A stretch of 55,344 nucleotides of DNA from assembly GCA_964626015.1 (NCBI GenBank), contig CAZVCC010000016.1:1-55344 (forward strand). Reading direction: 5' to 3'. The first letter of the stretch is position 1. Every line of letters starts with the position of its first letter. A program made the translations under genes and the position numbers. Of the stretch, positions 17,435 through 26,651 are shown piece by piece. This DNA is from CAIKZJ01 sp964626015. GTDB lineage: Bacteria; Bacteroidota; Ignavibacteria; Tepidaquicellales; Tepidaquicellaceae. The notes under the pieces were generated by a model that was not told the origin of the DNA, did no database searches, and was given only the letters and a program-made list of their open reading frames with translations.

Positions 17435-18529
17435 TTATTCTGTAATATCCGTTATAATTTCCTTCACGCCATACATATTGATTCTTCTAATATCTTTTGC
17501 CTTATAATCCAAACGGTTCAAATCAAGCATGCGTAAATTCTGATTTTCGTAGGTTTTAAAGTACATTATCTTGTTTGTTACATCGCGGAATGTAACCCAC
17601 TGAGTTGATTCGCTTGCGGTAACGTTACCTTGCGCATCCTGATCCACAATAATTCCGAAAGGAATGGTGAACGTGTTTATAATTTGCTGGCAAAGATTCA
17701 AATTACCCTCTTTATCATCCTGTCTGTTAACAAACCTTTCGAACATAGCAAGCCTAACAAACCGGCTTGGCGGAGTATAATCACCCGGAATTCCAAACAT
17801 CCCATCGCCGTGTCCTGTCGGGCTGACTGTAAATCCGTCTTTCTTAATCGTTATCGGGTTGAAGTTCTCTAACCCTACATACTGGCGCAGGTTTGTGAGC
17901 TGCCACGGCAGAGACGGAGCGTTTGTCATAATTCCGAGCGGATTGTCGTATATATTGCACTGTCCATTATCATACTCAACCACAATGCAGCCGCCTTTAT
18001 CGTCGTACACTATGAAATGCAAGGTAACCAATGATTTTAGTTTATCCGAATCAGTATAGCCGAACACCTTAATGTTTTTCGTTGCTTCCTTTACTTCATC
18101 CACAGTCGAGAAGTTTCCGAGTATCCAGTCAGAATACATAATGTGTGCAAGAGCCTTGCTGCTTTCTTCCTTCGTTACTGTCTGATACTTAGTAGTGCTT
18201 TCGTACCAGAGCGCGCTTATCGAAAGCCCTTTTTCATTCATGCCTTCGCTCACACCGTAGTTCAATCCCATGCTTGCAACCGCAGTATAGCCGTATTTTG
18301 TCGTCCATTTCAATCCGGCAGTTTGAAATAAAGTCGGACTTTCGAACGTCATATTCACGGGCACAACTATTATATCATACTTTAAATCAACGCCAAATTC
18401 CATCGAACGGGCAATCGTAATGTTCCCGTCTTTCGCTGTCATTCTGAAAACCGTGCAGGAGCTTACGTCCTGAACGAATGCAGCAAAAACTGCTGCTGCC
18501 ATAATAAAGAGTAAAATTACTTTTCTCAT
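17435..18529 (-). CDS. Choloylglycine-hydrolase-family amide hydrolase (Ntn fold)
   Basis: Linear amide C-N hydrolase, 364 aa from the ATG at 18529. I chose this over an upstream ATG at 18592 because it starts directly with a signal peptide (MRKVILLFIMAAAVFAAF). Cleavage before Cys25 of the VSSCTVFRMTAKDG segment would expose the N-terminal nucleophile of the Ntn-hydrolase fold. ARSMEFG and TNAPSLPWQL fit the family. Members cut bile-salt amides, penicillin V or N-acyl homoserine lactones; which one applies here is unknown. Probably periplasmic or exported. Monocistronic. Confidence 0.87.
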   Translation of the reverse strand: MRKVILLFIMAAAVFAAFVQDVSSCTVFRMTAKDGNITIARSMEFGVDLKYDIIVVPVNMTFESPTLFQTAGLKWTTKYGYTAVASMGLNYGVSEGMNEKGLSISALWYESTTKYQTVTKEESSKALAHIMYSDWILGNFSTVDEVKEATKNIKVFGYTDSDKLKSLVTLHFIVYDDKGGCIVVEYDNGQCNIYDNPLGIMTNAPSLPWQLTNLRQYVGLENFNPITIKKDGFTVSPTGHGDGMFGIPGDYTPPSRFVRLAMFERFVNRQDDKEGNLNLCQQIINTFTIPFGIIVDQDAQGNVTASESTQWVTFRDVTNKIMYFKTYENQNLRMLDLNRLDYKAKDIRRINMYGVKEIITDITE

Positions 18530-18662
18530 ATGATTATATAATTTGTTTAAAAGAACATTCTTTATAAAACTCTTTTGCGGATTATTCGTCACGATTCAAT
18601 CGAGACTTGTTTCTTTGCCGCCGATTGCTTAGTACTAACTGTTCACCGCACTTATGCTATTT

Positions 18663-19478
18663 CTATTCTGAAAAAATCAAAGTGAACGCAGACCTTATTC
18701 CCCACTCGGGTTTCTGCACACTTGAGTTTGCGTAATAAATTACGGGGCTAAGGCTTATGCTTGCAGTCTGTTTCCCTCCAAATTTAAAAACCTGAGAAAT
18801 GTTTGCAGCCGCCAGACCGGAAACAAGCATTTTGTTCTTCCAGTCATATTCATTTTCAGATGAAACGCCCACGGTGAAACCTCCGCCGACAACGTAGCTT
18901 ATAAACGGCTGCACGAAACCGGCGTTTACATCAGACCTGCTGCTGCTGCCCGCAACCGACCAGAGCTGATTCACAAGCGCTCCGATTGTCCATTTACCGG
19001 GTTGAACCAGTATGACACCGCTCGGACCTATAGAAAGTTTTTTTGTTCCAAGAAATTCATTCGTAGCAGTCGGTATTGAAAAAACCGGACCAATACCCCA
19101 AATAATTTTGCTGCCTGAGGGAGAAATAAACGCCGTGTAAAGAATATCTCCCATTCCCGTTTCTTTGGAATTATAGCCGACCACATCCTTCTGGGCAATC
19201 ACGGGTATTATGACCCTGCTCACTAAGTTGATTCCTTTTCCGAGATGAACCGGAATTACGGGCTGTATATTTAAAAGCATTTTGTATCCGTTCTCATGCA
19301 CATATTTACCGTTAATATTGAACTGGTAATTGAACTGCAAAGGAACGTTGATTAAGTTTGCCACAGGATTAGCCAGCTTCTTTGCAACATCGTCCGCAGA
19401 GTGTTGCTGCTGTGCGTTTGTAAAGATTGATGAAAGACTGACAAGGGAGACGAGAAGAACCGCTATCACTTTTTTCAT
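18663..19478 (-). CDS. Outer-membrane beta-barrel protein (phenol MetA-like)
   Basis: A 271-aa exported protein: signal peptide MKKVIAVLLVSLVSLSSIFT, then a region of alternating hydrophobic and polar strands ending in AFTLIFSE, as in outer-membrane barrels. The segments PLQFNYQFNINGKY, VSRVIIPVIAQKDV and TGMGDILYTAFIS resemble the MetA-pathway-of-phenol-degradation barrel family, whose members are often annotated only as transporters. A specific cargo cannot be assigned. It stands alone on the minus strand. Confidence 0.7.
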   Translation of the reverse strand: MKKVIAVLLVSLVSLSSIFTNAQQQHSADDVAKKLANPVANLINVPLQFNYQFNINGKYVHENGYKMLLNIQPVIPVHLGKGINLVSRVIIPVIAQKDVVGYNSKETGMGDILYTAFISPSGSKIIWGIGPVFSIPTATNEFLGTKKLSIGPSGVILVQPGKWTIGALVNQLWSVAGSSSRSDVNAGFVQPFISYVVGGGFTVGVSSENEYDWKNKMLVSGLAAANISQVFKFGGKQTASISLSPVIYYANSSVQKPEWGIRSAFTLIFSE

Positions 19479-19762
19479 ATTCGATTTTTTATTTCATGAG
19501 GTTGTGTTCAATAATATATAAAATAATTCTAAAAATTTTAATTCAATATTGAATACCTGTGGATTTTTTAGCTAAACGGAAGTGATTAATTTTTCGAAGT
19601 AATGAGTGAACTGATTGTTCAGATTGTTCAACCCACTTCGGGGTTACTTCAATTATATAGTGATATTCAAAATTAATTTCTACCTGCTGGATTAGACATG
19701 AAAAGTAAAGCACCGGATATTTGGTCTGCGGAATAGTTACTTAAAACAGATAAGATTATCTC

Positions 19763-20527
19763 TTATCTTTTTGACATACGGTAAATCATGAAATCGCTAT
19801 CAGACTCATTAAAGCGCGCGTAAGAATAATCGCCGAACACTTCAAGAATCTCAAGCCCTGTAGTTTTTATCATTTCCCTTATTTCGGAATCTTTTATCGG
19901 TTTGAAGTTTATTTCCAGAAATCTTTTTTCTATTAAGGCGTTTGATTCATCTAAGATTTCGTAGAGCTGATATCCCGAAACTATTCCGTTAGATTGGTTG
20001 TACTGATTCATGTATGAAATAACTAACTGCTTTCCATCGCCTGCGGGAAACTTTCCCATCACCCGCTGTACTCCGTCTGCTGATTTCAGACGCTTCACGG
20101 GATTTTGCAGTGTCAGAATAAAGATGCCGTTCTTTTCAAGATGGGAAGAAATGCATTGCAGAGCTTTAGTCTGCATTTCGGTGCTTAATATTTCTGTTAA
20201 CGAATGAAACGGCAAAAGAATCATACCAAACATCCTTTCGAGAGCCATGTTTGTCACATCCGCATGAACTAAATTTACTCTATAGTTCTTTCCTTTAATT
20301 TTCTTTTCAAAAGCATTCAACATTCCTTTTGAATAATCAACACACGTCATCCTTCTTCCTGAATCAAGCAGCGGAATCGATACCCTGCCCGTGCCGCACA
20401 TTAGTTCCAAAATTTCTTCTTTATACCCTTGGGTTTCATTCAGAAAAAATGGTACATCAAAATTCAGGTTTACGTAGAAATCGTAAATATCCGCGACCTT
20501 ATCAAAATTTATATTTTCTTTCATCAC
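19763..20527 (-). CDS. Class I SAM-dependent methyltransferase
   Basis: A 254-aa soluble methyltransferase. SAM-binding motif I is ILELMCGTGRVSIPLLDSG, followed by the acidic residue in MTCVDYSKGML; motif IV-like sequence is MILLPFHSLTEI. The N-terminal AAA-free segment is short (~50 aa), and the C-terminal half is the usual Rossmann cap. The substrate is unknown. The first codon could be either of two adjacent ATGs (MM). Confidence 0.85.
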   Translation of the reverse strand: MMKENINFDKVADIYDFYVNLNFDVPFFLNETQGYKEEILELMCGTGRVSIPLLDSGRRMTCVDYSKGMLNAFEKKIKGKNYRVNLVHADVTNMALERMFGMILLPFHSLTEILSTEMQTKALQCISSHLEKNGIFILTLQNPVKRLKSADGVQRVMGKFPAGDGKQLVISYMNQYNQSNGIVSGYQLYEILDESNALIEKRFLEINFKPIKDSEIREMIKTTGLEILEVFGDYSYARFNESDSDFMIYRMSKR

Positions 20528-20901
20528 GCATAAAAATCTTTAAATAACGGAAATAATTCTATTCAAAAATATTTCATAATTTGCGGCTTAACATTTATAT
20601 CAGCAAGAACTTGCGATTATACATTATGGAATGAACGCATTACCGTGACAGTTTGAGTAAACAGGTGTAGAAAAAGCAAAACGATAACTGAAACAGGGTT
20701 CGGCAACAGCTCGGGAATTAAAACACAGCAGATGTCAAGGATTACTTGACAACTGAAATGCTGTTAAGTTGCAAAAAGAAAGAAACGAAAAATGGGTTAA
20801 GCAAATCAAGTTTATAATTTTCACAAATTCCGTAAACCTATATCAGGACAAGACACTATCTGGACATTTGCACATAGTTTATAAAATCACTATTTTAAGT
20901 C
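20528..20901. other. Divergent intergenic region
   Basis: 374 bp between the methyltransferase and ADP-ribosylglycohydrolase starts. The only structure noticed is the perfect inverted repeat TGTCAAG-GATTA-CTTGACA at 20733-20751. No small ORF or RNA gene was supported. Confidence 0.55.
20733..20751. promoter_or_regulatory. Candidate operator palindrome
   Basis: Perfect 7-bp arms TGTCAAG and CTTGACA separated by 5 bp, in the divergent promoter region between the methyltransferase and ADP-ribosylglycohydrolase genes. The geometry (arms around N5) resembles the GGACA-N5-TGTCC sites of the accessory region, but the arm sequence differs, so it would be a different regulator. Confidence 0.35.
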
Positions 20902-21693
20902 ATGGACATTAATAAGAAAATTATAACCCCGCTCTTCGGTGCGATTATTGGTGATGTAATCGGCTCTGTGTATGAATGGGACAATGTAAAAACTACTGAC
21001 TTCAAACTGTTCTCTGAAAAATCCGATTTTACTGATGATACCGTTCTTTCAGTTGCCGTTGCTGATTGTTTGCTAAATAAGAAAGACTATACAAAGACTT
21101 ATCTGGAATATGGAAGAAAGTACCCTGACAGAGGATACGGCGGATATTTTTATCAGTGGTTAAATTCAGAGGAGCCTAAACCATATAACAGTTTCGGAAA
21201 CGGCTCTGCAATGCGTGTAAGTGCCTGCGGTTGTTTTTATGATTCACTTGAAGAAACTCTCAATGAAGCAAAAAGAAGTTCTGAGCCTACTCATAATCAT
21301 CCGGAAGGGATAAAGGGTGCTCAGGCAGTCGCAGCATCTGTATTTCTTGCTAAGAAAGGGAATTCAAAGTATGATATAAAGAACTATATCGAGAATACAT
21401 TCGGATACAATCTTCATAGAACCATCGACGAAATAAGACCGGATTACAGGTTCGATGAAACCTGCCAGGGTACTGTTCCTGAAGCTATTATTGCATTTCT
21501 TGAAAGTTCTGATTTTGAAAACGCAATTCGGCTTGCAATATCAATTGGCGGCGACAGTGATACAATAGCGGCAATCACAGGTAGCATATCTCTTGCATAT
21601 TATAAACATGTACCTGAGAAAATCGGTAATAAAGTCTGGAAAAAACTGCCAGATGAATTTAAGAAAATCATCATACAATTTAACAGTATTTGA
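20902..21693 (+). CDS. ADP-ribosylglycohydrolase family protein
   Basis: A 263-aa member of the DraG/ADP-ribosylhydrolase family, which removes ADP-ribose from proteins or hydrolyses related substrates. Metal-binding motifs are present: FGAIIGDVIGSVYEW near the N-terminus, FTDDTVLSVAVADCL and the C-terminal SIGGDSDTIAAITGSI. NGSAMRVSACG and THNHPEGIKGAQA also match the family. The stop codon lies 3 bp before the hairpin that ends the convergent AAA cassette unit 3. Target unknown. Confidence 0.92.
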   Translation: MDINKKIITPLFGAIIGDVIGSVYEWDNVKTTDFKLFSEKSDFTDDTVLSVAVADCLLNKKDYTKTYLEYGRKYPDRGYGGYFYQWLNSEEPKPYNSFGNGSAMRVSACGCFYDSLEETLNEAKRSSEPTHNHPEGIKGAQAVAASVFLAKKGNSKYDIKNYIENTFGYNLHRTIDEIRPDYRFDETCQGTVPEAIIAFLESSDFENAIRLAISIGGDSDTIAAITGSISLAYYKHVPEKIGNKVWKKLPDEFKKIIIQFNSI

Positions 21694-21696
21694 ACA

Positions 21697-21726
21697 CCGG
21701 GGAAACATGGCTGAATGTTCCCCCGG
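21697..21726 (-). terminator. Hairpin ending cassette unit 3
   Basis: CCGGGGAAACA (21697-21707) and TGTTCCCCCGG (21716-21726) form an 11-bp stem with one mismatch around an 8-nt loop. It lies just downstream of the small membrane-protein gene on the minus strand and at the end of the convergent ADP-ribosylglycohydrolase gene. The same hairpin follows unit 2 (26614-26643). Confidence 0.65.
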
Positions 21727-21734
21727 AAAGCTGT

Positions 21735-21869
21735 TCATGGTTTCGGCAAAAAACACATAAATATCAACTTTGTCAAAACCGGCAATGCTATCGGAAAAAG
21801 TAAACATCCATATGCGATATTCTGTATCTCTAATTTTCCTTTCGCCAATCTTTCAGTATTCTCGTTCAT
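21735..21869 (-). CDS. Small single-pass membrane protein, cassette unit 3
   Basis: A 44-aa protein not in any obvious family. It begins MNENTERLAKGKLEIQ and has one hydrophobic stretch (IAYGCLLFPIALPVL to IFMCF). The start ATG lies 8 nt after the stop codon of the upstream ATPase pseudogene, with a weakened ribosome site (GGATGAAG where the others have GAGGAAG). It is nearly identical to the unit 2 copy except the last five residues (FLPKP instead of AYMGR). The reading frame is conserved in three copies, with mainly third-position changes against unit 1, so it is very probably translated. Confidence 0.75.
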   Translation of the reverse strand: MNENTERLAKGKLEIQNIAYGCLLFPIALPVLTKLIFMCFLPKP

Positions 21870-21877
21870 GCTTCATC

Positions 21878-23135
21878 CTATTTTGCAAAACCGAAATTAC
21901 GTTCTATTTCTATCTGTGATTTATAAAATCCTTTATAATTTCTTTGTAGATATTCCATCAGATTGTCGTTCGAGAACATTGCATCCATATCTTTAATTAT
22001 CTTTAGTTGTTTAACTAGATTTACAATGTAAGCCCCGGAGACTTTGTTGCTTTCCAAATAATCTAGTGATTCTTCATTAAACAGATTAATGATTTCTTCA
22101 TCCTGGGTTCTTTGTTTGATAAGATTCAAATAGAATCTTCTCTCAAAATCACCAAAATCTATTACTTCATCAAACCTTCCCGGTCTTGAAGCAGCAAAAT
22201 CAACTAATTTCTTGTCATTTGTAGTTGCAATGAGAAAGACTTTGTTTTCGAGTATTCCGTCAAGTTCAGTTAAGAAATCACCCAATGTTTTTCTTCCATA
22301 AGCTTCTTCTCTTTTTCCGAATAGTAAATCTATATCATCAATACATATAACAGCAGGTTTAAAAAGTTTTGCAAATTCAAACATAAGCCATTCAACTCCG
22401 TGCATTTTCTTTGGAATGATTACATTTCCATATTTTGAACATTCTTCAATAACACTTCTGATAACTTCTGTTTTGCCAAGTCCCGGTTTTCCGGAAAGCA
22501 AATATCGCAAAGGAAAATTGTATTTGTCGAAATTTTTAAAGGTATGAATAAATCTACTTATGTCACCTTTAATCTTCTCATTAATGTAAATTTTTTCAAT
22601 TGCACTTTTCTGTGGCTTAATTTTATCAACAGATAAATCACTGATTGTTTCGCTGTCACCGTGGTATGATAATTAACACACCCTGTTTTATAAGTTGAAG
22701 TATTACGGAAGGCAAGTTCCAACAGTTTTAGCCCTATCGCCTCTTCAGGATTACTATCTTTATCAAAAGAAAAACTCGTTAAATAATGATATCTATCGTT
22801 TTTATCTTTTTCGACTTTAAAATATGATATATAGAATACATTATTATATTCAAATTCGACATATGCATTTCAATTTCCATGTTCGACAAACTACCATCTT
22901 TAAATTTCCTTATATTTCGAAAACCTTCAAACCAAAGGGTAAATATTTTATAGACATTCAGTCCTGGAAGAGTAATTGTTTCATCGTGTATGTTTACCAA
23001 GAGCTTTAATATTTCGATATAATAAAACATGTTATATTCATATCTTATTACTCTCCCCGATAATTCCAGTTTTTTGTGCAAATGGACTTTGCCAGATCCG
23101 TTTATGTATGCAGTGTTTGATTTTTCCTTTTCCAT
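21878..23135 (-). pseudogene. AAA+ ATPase, cassette unit 3, frameshifted
   Basis: Homologue of the intact ATPases at 26798 and 28298, broken by two frameshifts. The first frame runs from the ATG at 23135 (MEKEKSNTAYINGSGKVHLH) to about 22866. A second frame (VEFEYNNVFYISYFKVEKD onward) continues to about 22665. The third frame (INEKIKGDISRFIHTFKNF) runs to the stop at 21878 and contains Walker A SGKPGLGKTE, Walker B ICIDDIDLLFG, sensor ATTN and RPGRFDE. A 210-aa C-terminal fragment is still open. It is preceded by a perfect GGGACA-N5-TGTCCC site. Sequencing error is possible, but two independent shifts favour decay. Confidence 0.88.
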
Positions 23136-23174
23136 ATTATTTGTTTTATTTAGAACAAAGATATGGACTGTTGA

Positions 23175-23191
23175 GGGACAAAGAATGTCCC
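23175..23191. promoter_or_regulatory. Putative WYL operator, site B
   Basis: Perfect inverted repeat GGGACA-AAGAA-TGTCCC. Its centre is 48 bp upstream of the unit 3 ATPase start (23135) and 92 bp upstream of the divergent DUF429 gene. It matches the sites at 29598, 30905 and 34779 in arm sequence and in the 5-bp spacer. Confidence 0.6.
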
Positions 23192-23274
23192 GCACGATAT
23201 TATTAATTATTCTCTTGCATTAGCGATATTTGATTTCTAATTTCAAGAAAAAATATAATTTTACATGCTAATTT

Positions 23275-24111
23275 ATGAATTATAAAGAAATCACATTTTT
23301 AGAGAAACAATTATTTGGAATTGATTTTAGTGGCGGAAAAGATGCCGCGAAGAAAATATGGATAACAAAAGCGAGGTTAAGGAAAAAAACAATAATCATT
23401 GAAGAAGTTTATCCAATAGCTAAAAAACAGGGAAATAAAGATCAATTAAAAAATCGCGAAGATGCATTAAAACGTCTTGTTAATCTTTTAGAAGAAGAAA
23501 AGGAAATTGCTATTGTTGGGATGGATTTCCCCTTCTCGGTAAATTATAATCGAAAATTAAAACCTTCGACTTGGAAGGCCTTTGTATTAAAATTAGCTAC
23601 GAAATATAAAAATGAGGATGAATTTAGAGCTGAATTATTTAAACTTTATAATAATAAAGAAGAAAAACGCAATACTGATATAATAGCAAAATCCCCCTTT
23701 TCTCCAATAAATAGAAGGATGTATAAGCAAACCTATTACGGAATTACTCAAGTAATTGTCCCTCTTTTAATTAGTAAAAAGTTCTTGTTTTTACCTTTTC
23801 ATAAATACCAAGATCATAAATCGTGTATAATAGAAATATGCCCTGCATCATTTTTAAAGAAACATAATAAATATAAATCGTACAAAGGGAAGAAAAGTGA
23901 TTCTGAAAAAAAGACTCGAAGAGCTGAAATTATAGAATATTTGAAAAAATATTATTTAAAATATTCATTAGAAATTAGCCTAAAATACTCTCAAATAATT
24001 ATTGATGATGCTGAAGGGGATGCTCTTGATAGTTTATTAGCAGTATTCTGTATTTTAGAGGCGAATCAACATAAAACGAAAAATGATTTTGAAGGACATA
24101 TTTATTTTTAA
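23275..24111 (+). CDS. DUF429 domain protein (RNase H-fold nuclease-like)
   Basis: A 278-aa protein. The N-terminal FGIDFSGGKDAAKKIWI and the later VGMDFPFSVN match DUF429, a family placed in the RNase H-like fold with conserved acidic residues. A C-terminal DDAEGDALDSLLAVFCI supplies further acidic residues expected for two-metal catalysis. Base composition is very AT-rich and lysine-rich, unlike the core genes, which fits acquired DNA. It sits on the opposite strand, between the broken WYL gene and the broken ATPase of unit 3, so it looks inserted into that unit. Function unknown. Confidence 0.75.
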   Translation: MNYKEITFLEKQLFGIDFSGGKDAAKKIWITKARLRKKTIIIEEVYPIAKKQGNKDQLKNREDALKRLVNLLEEEKEIAIVGMDFPFSVNYNRKLKPSTWKAFVLKLATKYKNEDEFRAELFKLYNNKEEKRNTDIIAKSPFSPINRRMYKQTYYGITQVIVPLLISKKFLFLPFHKYQDHKSCIIEICPASFLKKHNKYKSYKGKKSDSEKKTRRAEIIEYLKKYYLKYSLEISLKYSQIIIDDAEGDALDSLLAVFCILEANQHKTKNDFEGHIYF

Positions 24112-24147
24112 ATATTAGTTTTTTAAAATTTTGTATTTCAATTATTT

Positions 24148-24651
24148 TTAATTATTTATTGCCCCTTTTAATTCATTCAGAACATCATTAATTAGTAACT
24201 TGGGCTGAATCACTTTGCAGTCCTTTCCCATTCCAAGTACCCACATAAAAACCTCCGTGAGATTGTTTACTCGGAATTCGAGGTAAATAGAGCCATCTTT
24301 CAGCTGAGTAATCTTTTGAGATTTATGCCATTCTCTTTCTTTAACGTACCTGACGGATTCGTTCATTACCTTTAGTTTAACATTGTGAACAACCTTACTT
24401 TCAAATATTCCAAAACTGTCTTTAAAATAACTTTCTATGCTAAAGTCCTCCGGAATATCAAAATACCTGTTAGTAAGCTTTATTTCCTGAATCCTGCTAA
24501 CGGCAAACACCTTTATCATCTTTGCTTTATGGCAATGACCTATTATATACCAATCCCCGTGATGATTCTTTATATGATATATATCAATTTCCCTTTCTGA
24601 TATTACTCCGCTGTGTCCGGTAAGATATTTCACCAATACTCTTCGGTTTTC
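24148..24651 (-). pseudogene. WYL regulator remnant, cassette unit 3
   Basis: About 165 codons equivalent to the C-terminal half of the intact WYL regulator at 29847: ENRRVLVKYLTGHSG, DIYHIKNHHGDWYIIGHCH, FAVSRIQEIKLTNRYF, then VKLKVMNESVRYVKER and a final VLNELKGAINN. The N-terminal helix-turn-helix is missing. The frame is open upstream through a TGA at 24652-24654, opposite an arginine of the intact paralogue, which suggests a CGA-to-TGA change. It can be translated only if a non-ATG start (TTG at 24636) is used. It is separated from its ATPase by the inserted DUF429 gene. Confidence 0.8.
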
Positions 24652-25107
24652 TCATACAGCTGTAGTAATTTTGTCCATCACAAACTCATTAATACTTCTA
24701 ATCATAAATGACTGCACAAAATCTTTTTTTGACAATATATTCGACCTGCTTGTACTTCCTACAAAGCAATCATACTGTACTTCAGTAATTGATGGCTTTA
24801 ATAAAAAAGTAAGCAGAGAATTTATTGCTTCATTACATATAGGTACTTGCTTTCCAAAAGAATATCCGGTATAAGAAATATTTAATATGTCATTCAATTC
24901 CAGAACCCTTATAAACCCTTTGTTAAGAACAATGAAAAGATTGTCCGGTTTTACTTCAATGTTAATATCATAAAGAGTTTTCATTTCTCTGCCGGCATCA
25001 CAATCATTGAAGAACATAAAGTGTTCATAAATGCCGTACTTTGATATTTTTATTATTTCACCCTTTGGTGTAATCCAGTATTTTTGTTCAGGTATAATAT
25101 TAGGCAG
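24652..25107 (-). pseudogene. Unrecognised ORF in frame with the WYL remnant
   Basis: Open frame of ~150 codons after a TAA near 25108, ending at the TGA 24652-24654 and in the same frame as the WYL remnant. An ATG at 25017 gives 121 aa; another internal ATG starts MKTLYDINIEVKPDN. Recognisable pieces such as KYWITPKGEIIKISKYGIYE do not resemble the helix-turn-helix half of the intact regulator. Only the last ~25 residues (around NEFVMDKITTAV) can be aligned ungapped to it, and weakly. It may be a deletion fusion of another gene to the WYL tail, or a diverged regulator. Function not known. Confidence 0.4.
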
Positions 25108-25293
25108 TTAATCACTATGGGTTTAATTCCCCACTGCTTGCAGCGAAATTAAAAAGTTATTAAAAAAGGATACCCAGCAGCTTGATGCGGGGTTATTCAT
25201 TAAAAGTATCAACCGAAAATATTTGTTTTAAATTACAAACGAATCATCATTATATGATTTTCAAGTCCCTACTAGTGTTCTCTTTAAATATTA

Positions 25294-25971
25294 TTAAGGA
25301 TTAAGGAAATTAGTAATCTTATTTCTTACCCATTCACATTGTTCAATTCTTTCAACAATACTATACCTGCTTAAATGCGGTAAACCAATCACAAGCCGAG
25401 GGTTCCCTAAAATATCCGCAACAAATGATTTTATGATCATATTTTCATTACCACTACTAATATTATCTTCTTCTCTTAAGTTTTCCCCCTTTTCTTTTAA
25501 ATAACTGAAAGGTGAGGTCGAATCAGAATTTCCAAATACAACAAAAACCTTTGGACTAACAATTTGAATAAAATGTTCATGAACAGGCCAACAAACATCT
25601 GCCTCCGAAGGATAATTAACACCTTCTTCTCCCCTGCTCCTTAAAAAAATAAGGTTGCTGCTAAATACATTTCTTAATTCATAACCAAGAAACCTAAATA
25701 AATAGGTTAGATTTTTTTGTATTGGATGTTGCCCTTTATCATAATGCTTTCTATCAGTGTTCCAATTTTCATCTAAATAAGCATTACCATTATTTAAAGG
25801 TAATTCCTCAATCGCCTGCTCTATTGTGTTACCATTTGCCCCCCCCGGATTGTACCCCATAATGTATATATCACCATCTATAAGTGTTTTGTATGAACTA
25901 TAAAGAATTGCTCCATCTTTCAACAATAATGGTTGAAGCATATTTCTGAGTATTGCGACTATATCTTCCAT
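25294..25971 (-). CDS. Uracil-DNA-glycosylase-superfamily-like protein
   Basis: A 225-aa protein that I place tentatively in the uracil-DNA glycosylase-like fold. DIYIMGYNPGGANG resembles the motif that holds the base near the N-terminus, RNVFSSNLIFLRSRG follows, and GLPHLSRYSI resembles the C-terminal histidine motif. The family includes DNA-repair enzymes and several uncharacterised accessory proteins. It stands alone on the minus strand between two cassette units, in AT-rich DNA. Glycosylase activity is not established. Confidence 0.55.
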   Translation of the reverse strand: MEDIVAILRNMLQPLLLKDGAILYSSYKTLIDGDIYIMGYNPGGANGNTIEQAIEELPLNNGNAYLDENWNTDRKHYDKGQHPIQKNLTYLFRFLGYELRNVFSSNLIFLRSRGEEGVNYPSEADVCWPVHEHFIQIVSPKVFVVFGNSDSTSPFSYLKEKGENLREEDNISSGNENMIIKSFVADILGNPRLVIGLPHLSRYSIVERIEQCEWVRNKITNFLNP

Positions 25972-26344
25972 TTTAAAGTAATTTTAATTTAGTAAATGTG
26001 TCTTTTTAAATATATTCGATTTGATAAAAATATATAATGTTGTTTATAAAATAAATTGAATAAACCATTGTTATCATCTTTAACCACCTCATCCTTTATA
26101 TTTCCTCTTTTTAGAACTGTGATTATAAAACACATATATATCCTGTTAATAATGTGAGCAACTTATCAAAGCTCACAATAAAAGTTACTGTGACTTTCTT
26201 CTTCATCACAGAATATTTAAAGAACCTCATACTACAACGATATTGTTTTATATTTTCTGAGAACTCTTTATATTAGAATGCATATCTTAAAAATTGCAAT
26301 ATTTATTCTTAAATCTTGTTCTGTGCATGTAAAAACTTAAAGTT
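25972..26344. other. Intergenic region, AT-rich
   Basis: 373 bp of AT-rich DNA between the glycosylase-like gene start and the end of the 61-aa ORF. I see no hairpin terminator, repeat or credible ORF in it. Confidence 0.5.
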
Positions 26345-26530
26345 TTAATTTTTGCTTTGATATTTCTCCAAAGCATTTACGCATTTCTTATAAGCTTTTG
26401 CAAGAGTGCGCTCTTGCTTCTTCACTTCGTATTTTTCCTCTCTTTCCATCTTTCTAGATATCTTTTTAAGCTCTCTTTCGGCTATGCTTAAAAACACCCA
26501 TGATGCGAATAATTCCCCAAGACTTAACAT
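26345..26530 (-). CDS. Small basic coiled-coil protein (61 aa)
   Basis: A 61-aa ORF with a hydrophobic N-terminus (MLSLGELFASWVFLSIAE) followed by a lysine/glutamate-rich helix (KKISRKMEREEKYEVKKQ), the layout of a small membrane-anchored coiled-coil protein. It is not recognised. It lies 83 bp beyond the hairpin that closes cassette unit 2, so it is probably not part of that transcript. No clear ribosome site is visible. It could be a chance ORF, but the low-complexity helical pattern favours a real product. Confidence 0.45.
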   Translation of the reverse strand: MLSLGELFASWVFLSIAERELKKISRKMEREEKYEVKKQERTLAKAYKKCVNALEKYQSKN

Positions 26531-26613
26531 AATTTTTATTTATTATTATTTTTTTTCACTACTAATATCATTCGGCAATGATAGCAAAACAATTTATTTA
26601 ACGACACAAAACA

Positions 26614-26643
26614 CCGGGGAAACATGGCTGACTGTTCCCCCGG
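26614..26643 (-). terminator. Hairpin ending cassette unit 2
   Basis: CCGGGGAAACA (26614-26624) with TGTTCCCCCGG (26633-26643), an 11-bp stem with one mismatch and an 8-nt loop, nine bases beyond the small membrane-protein stop. It is almost identical to 21697-21726. In unit 1 only one arm is left (28136-28146). Confidence 0.65.
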
Positions 26644-26651
26644 AAAGTTGT

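Noticed and set aside
19629..19646. Hairpin AACCC-ACTTCG-GGGTT as a terminator
   Set aside because: The stem is 5 bp, has no T-run on either strand and lies away from a gene end.
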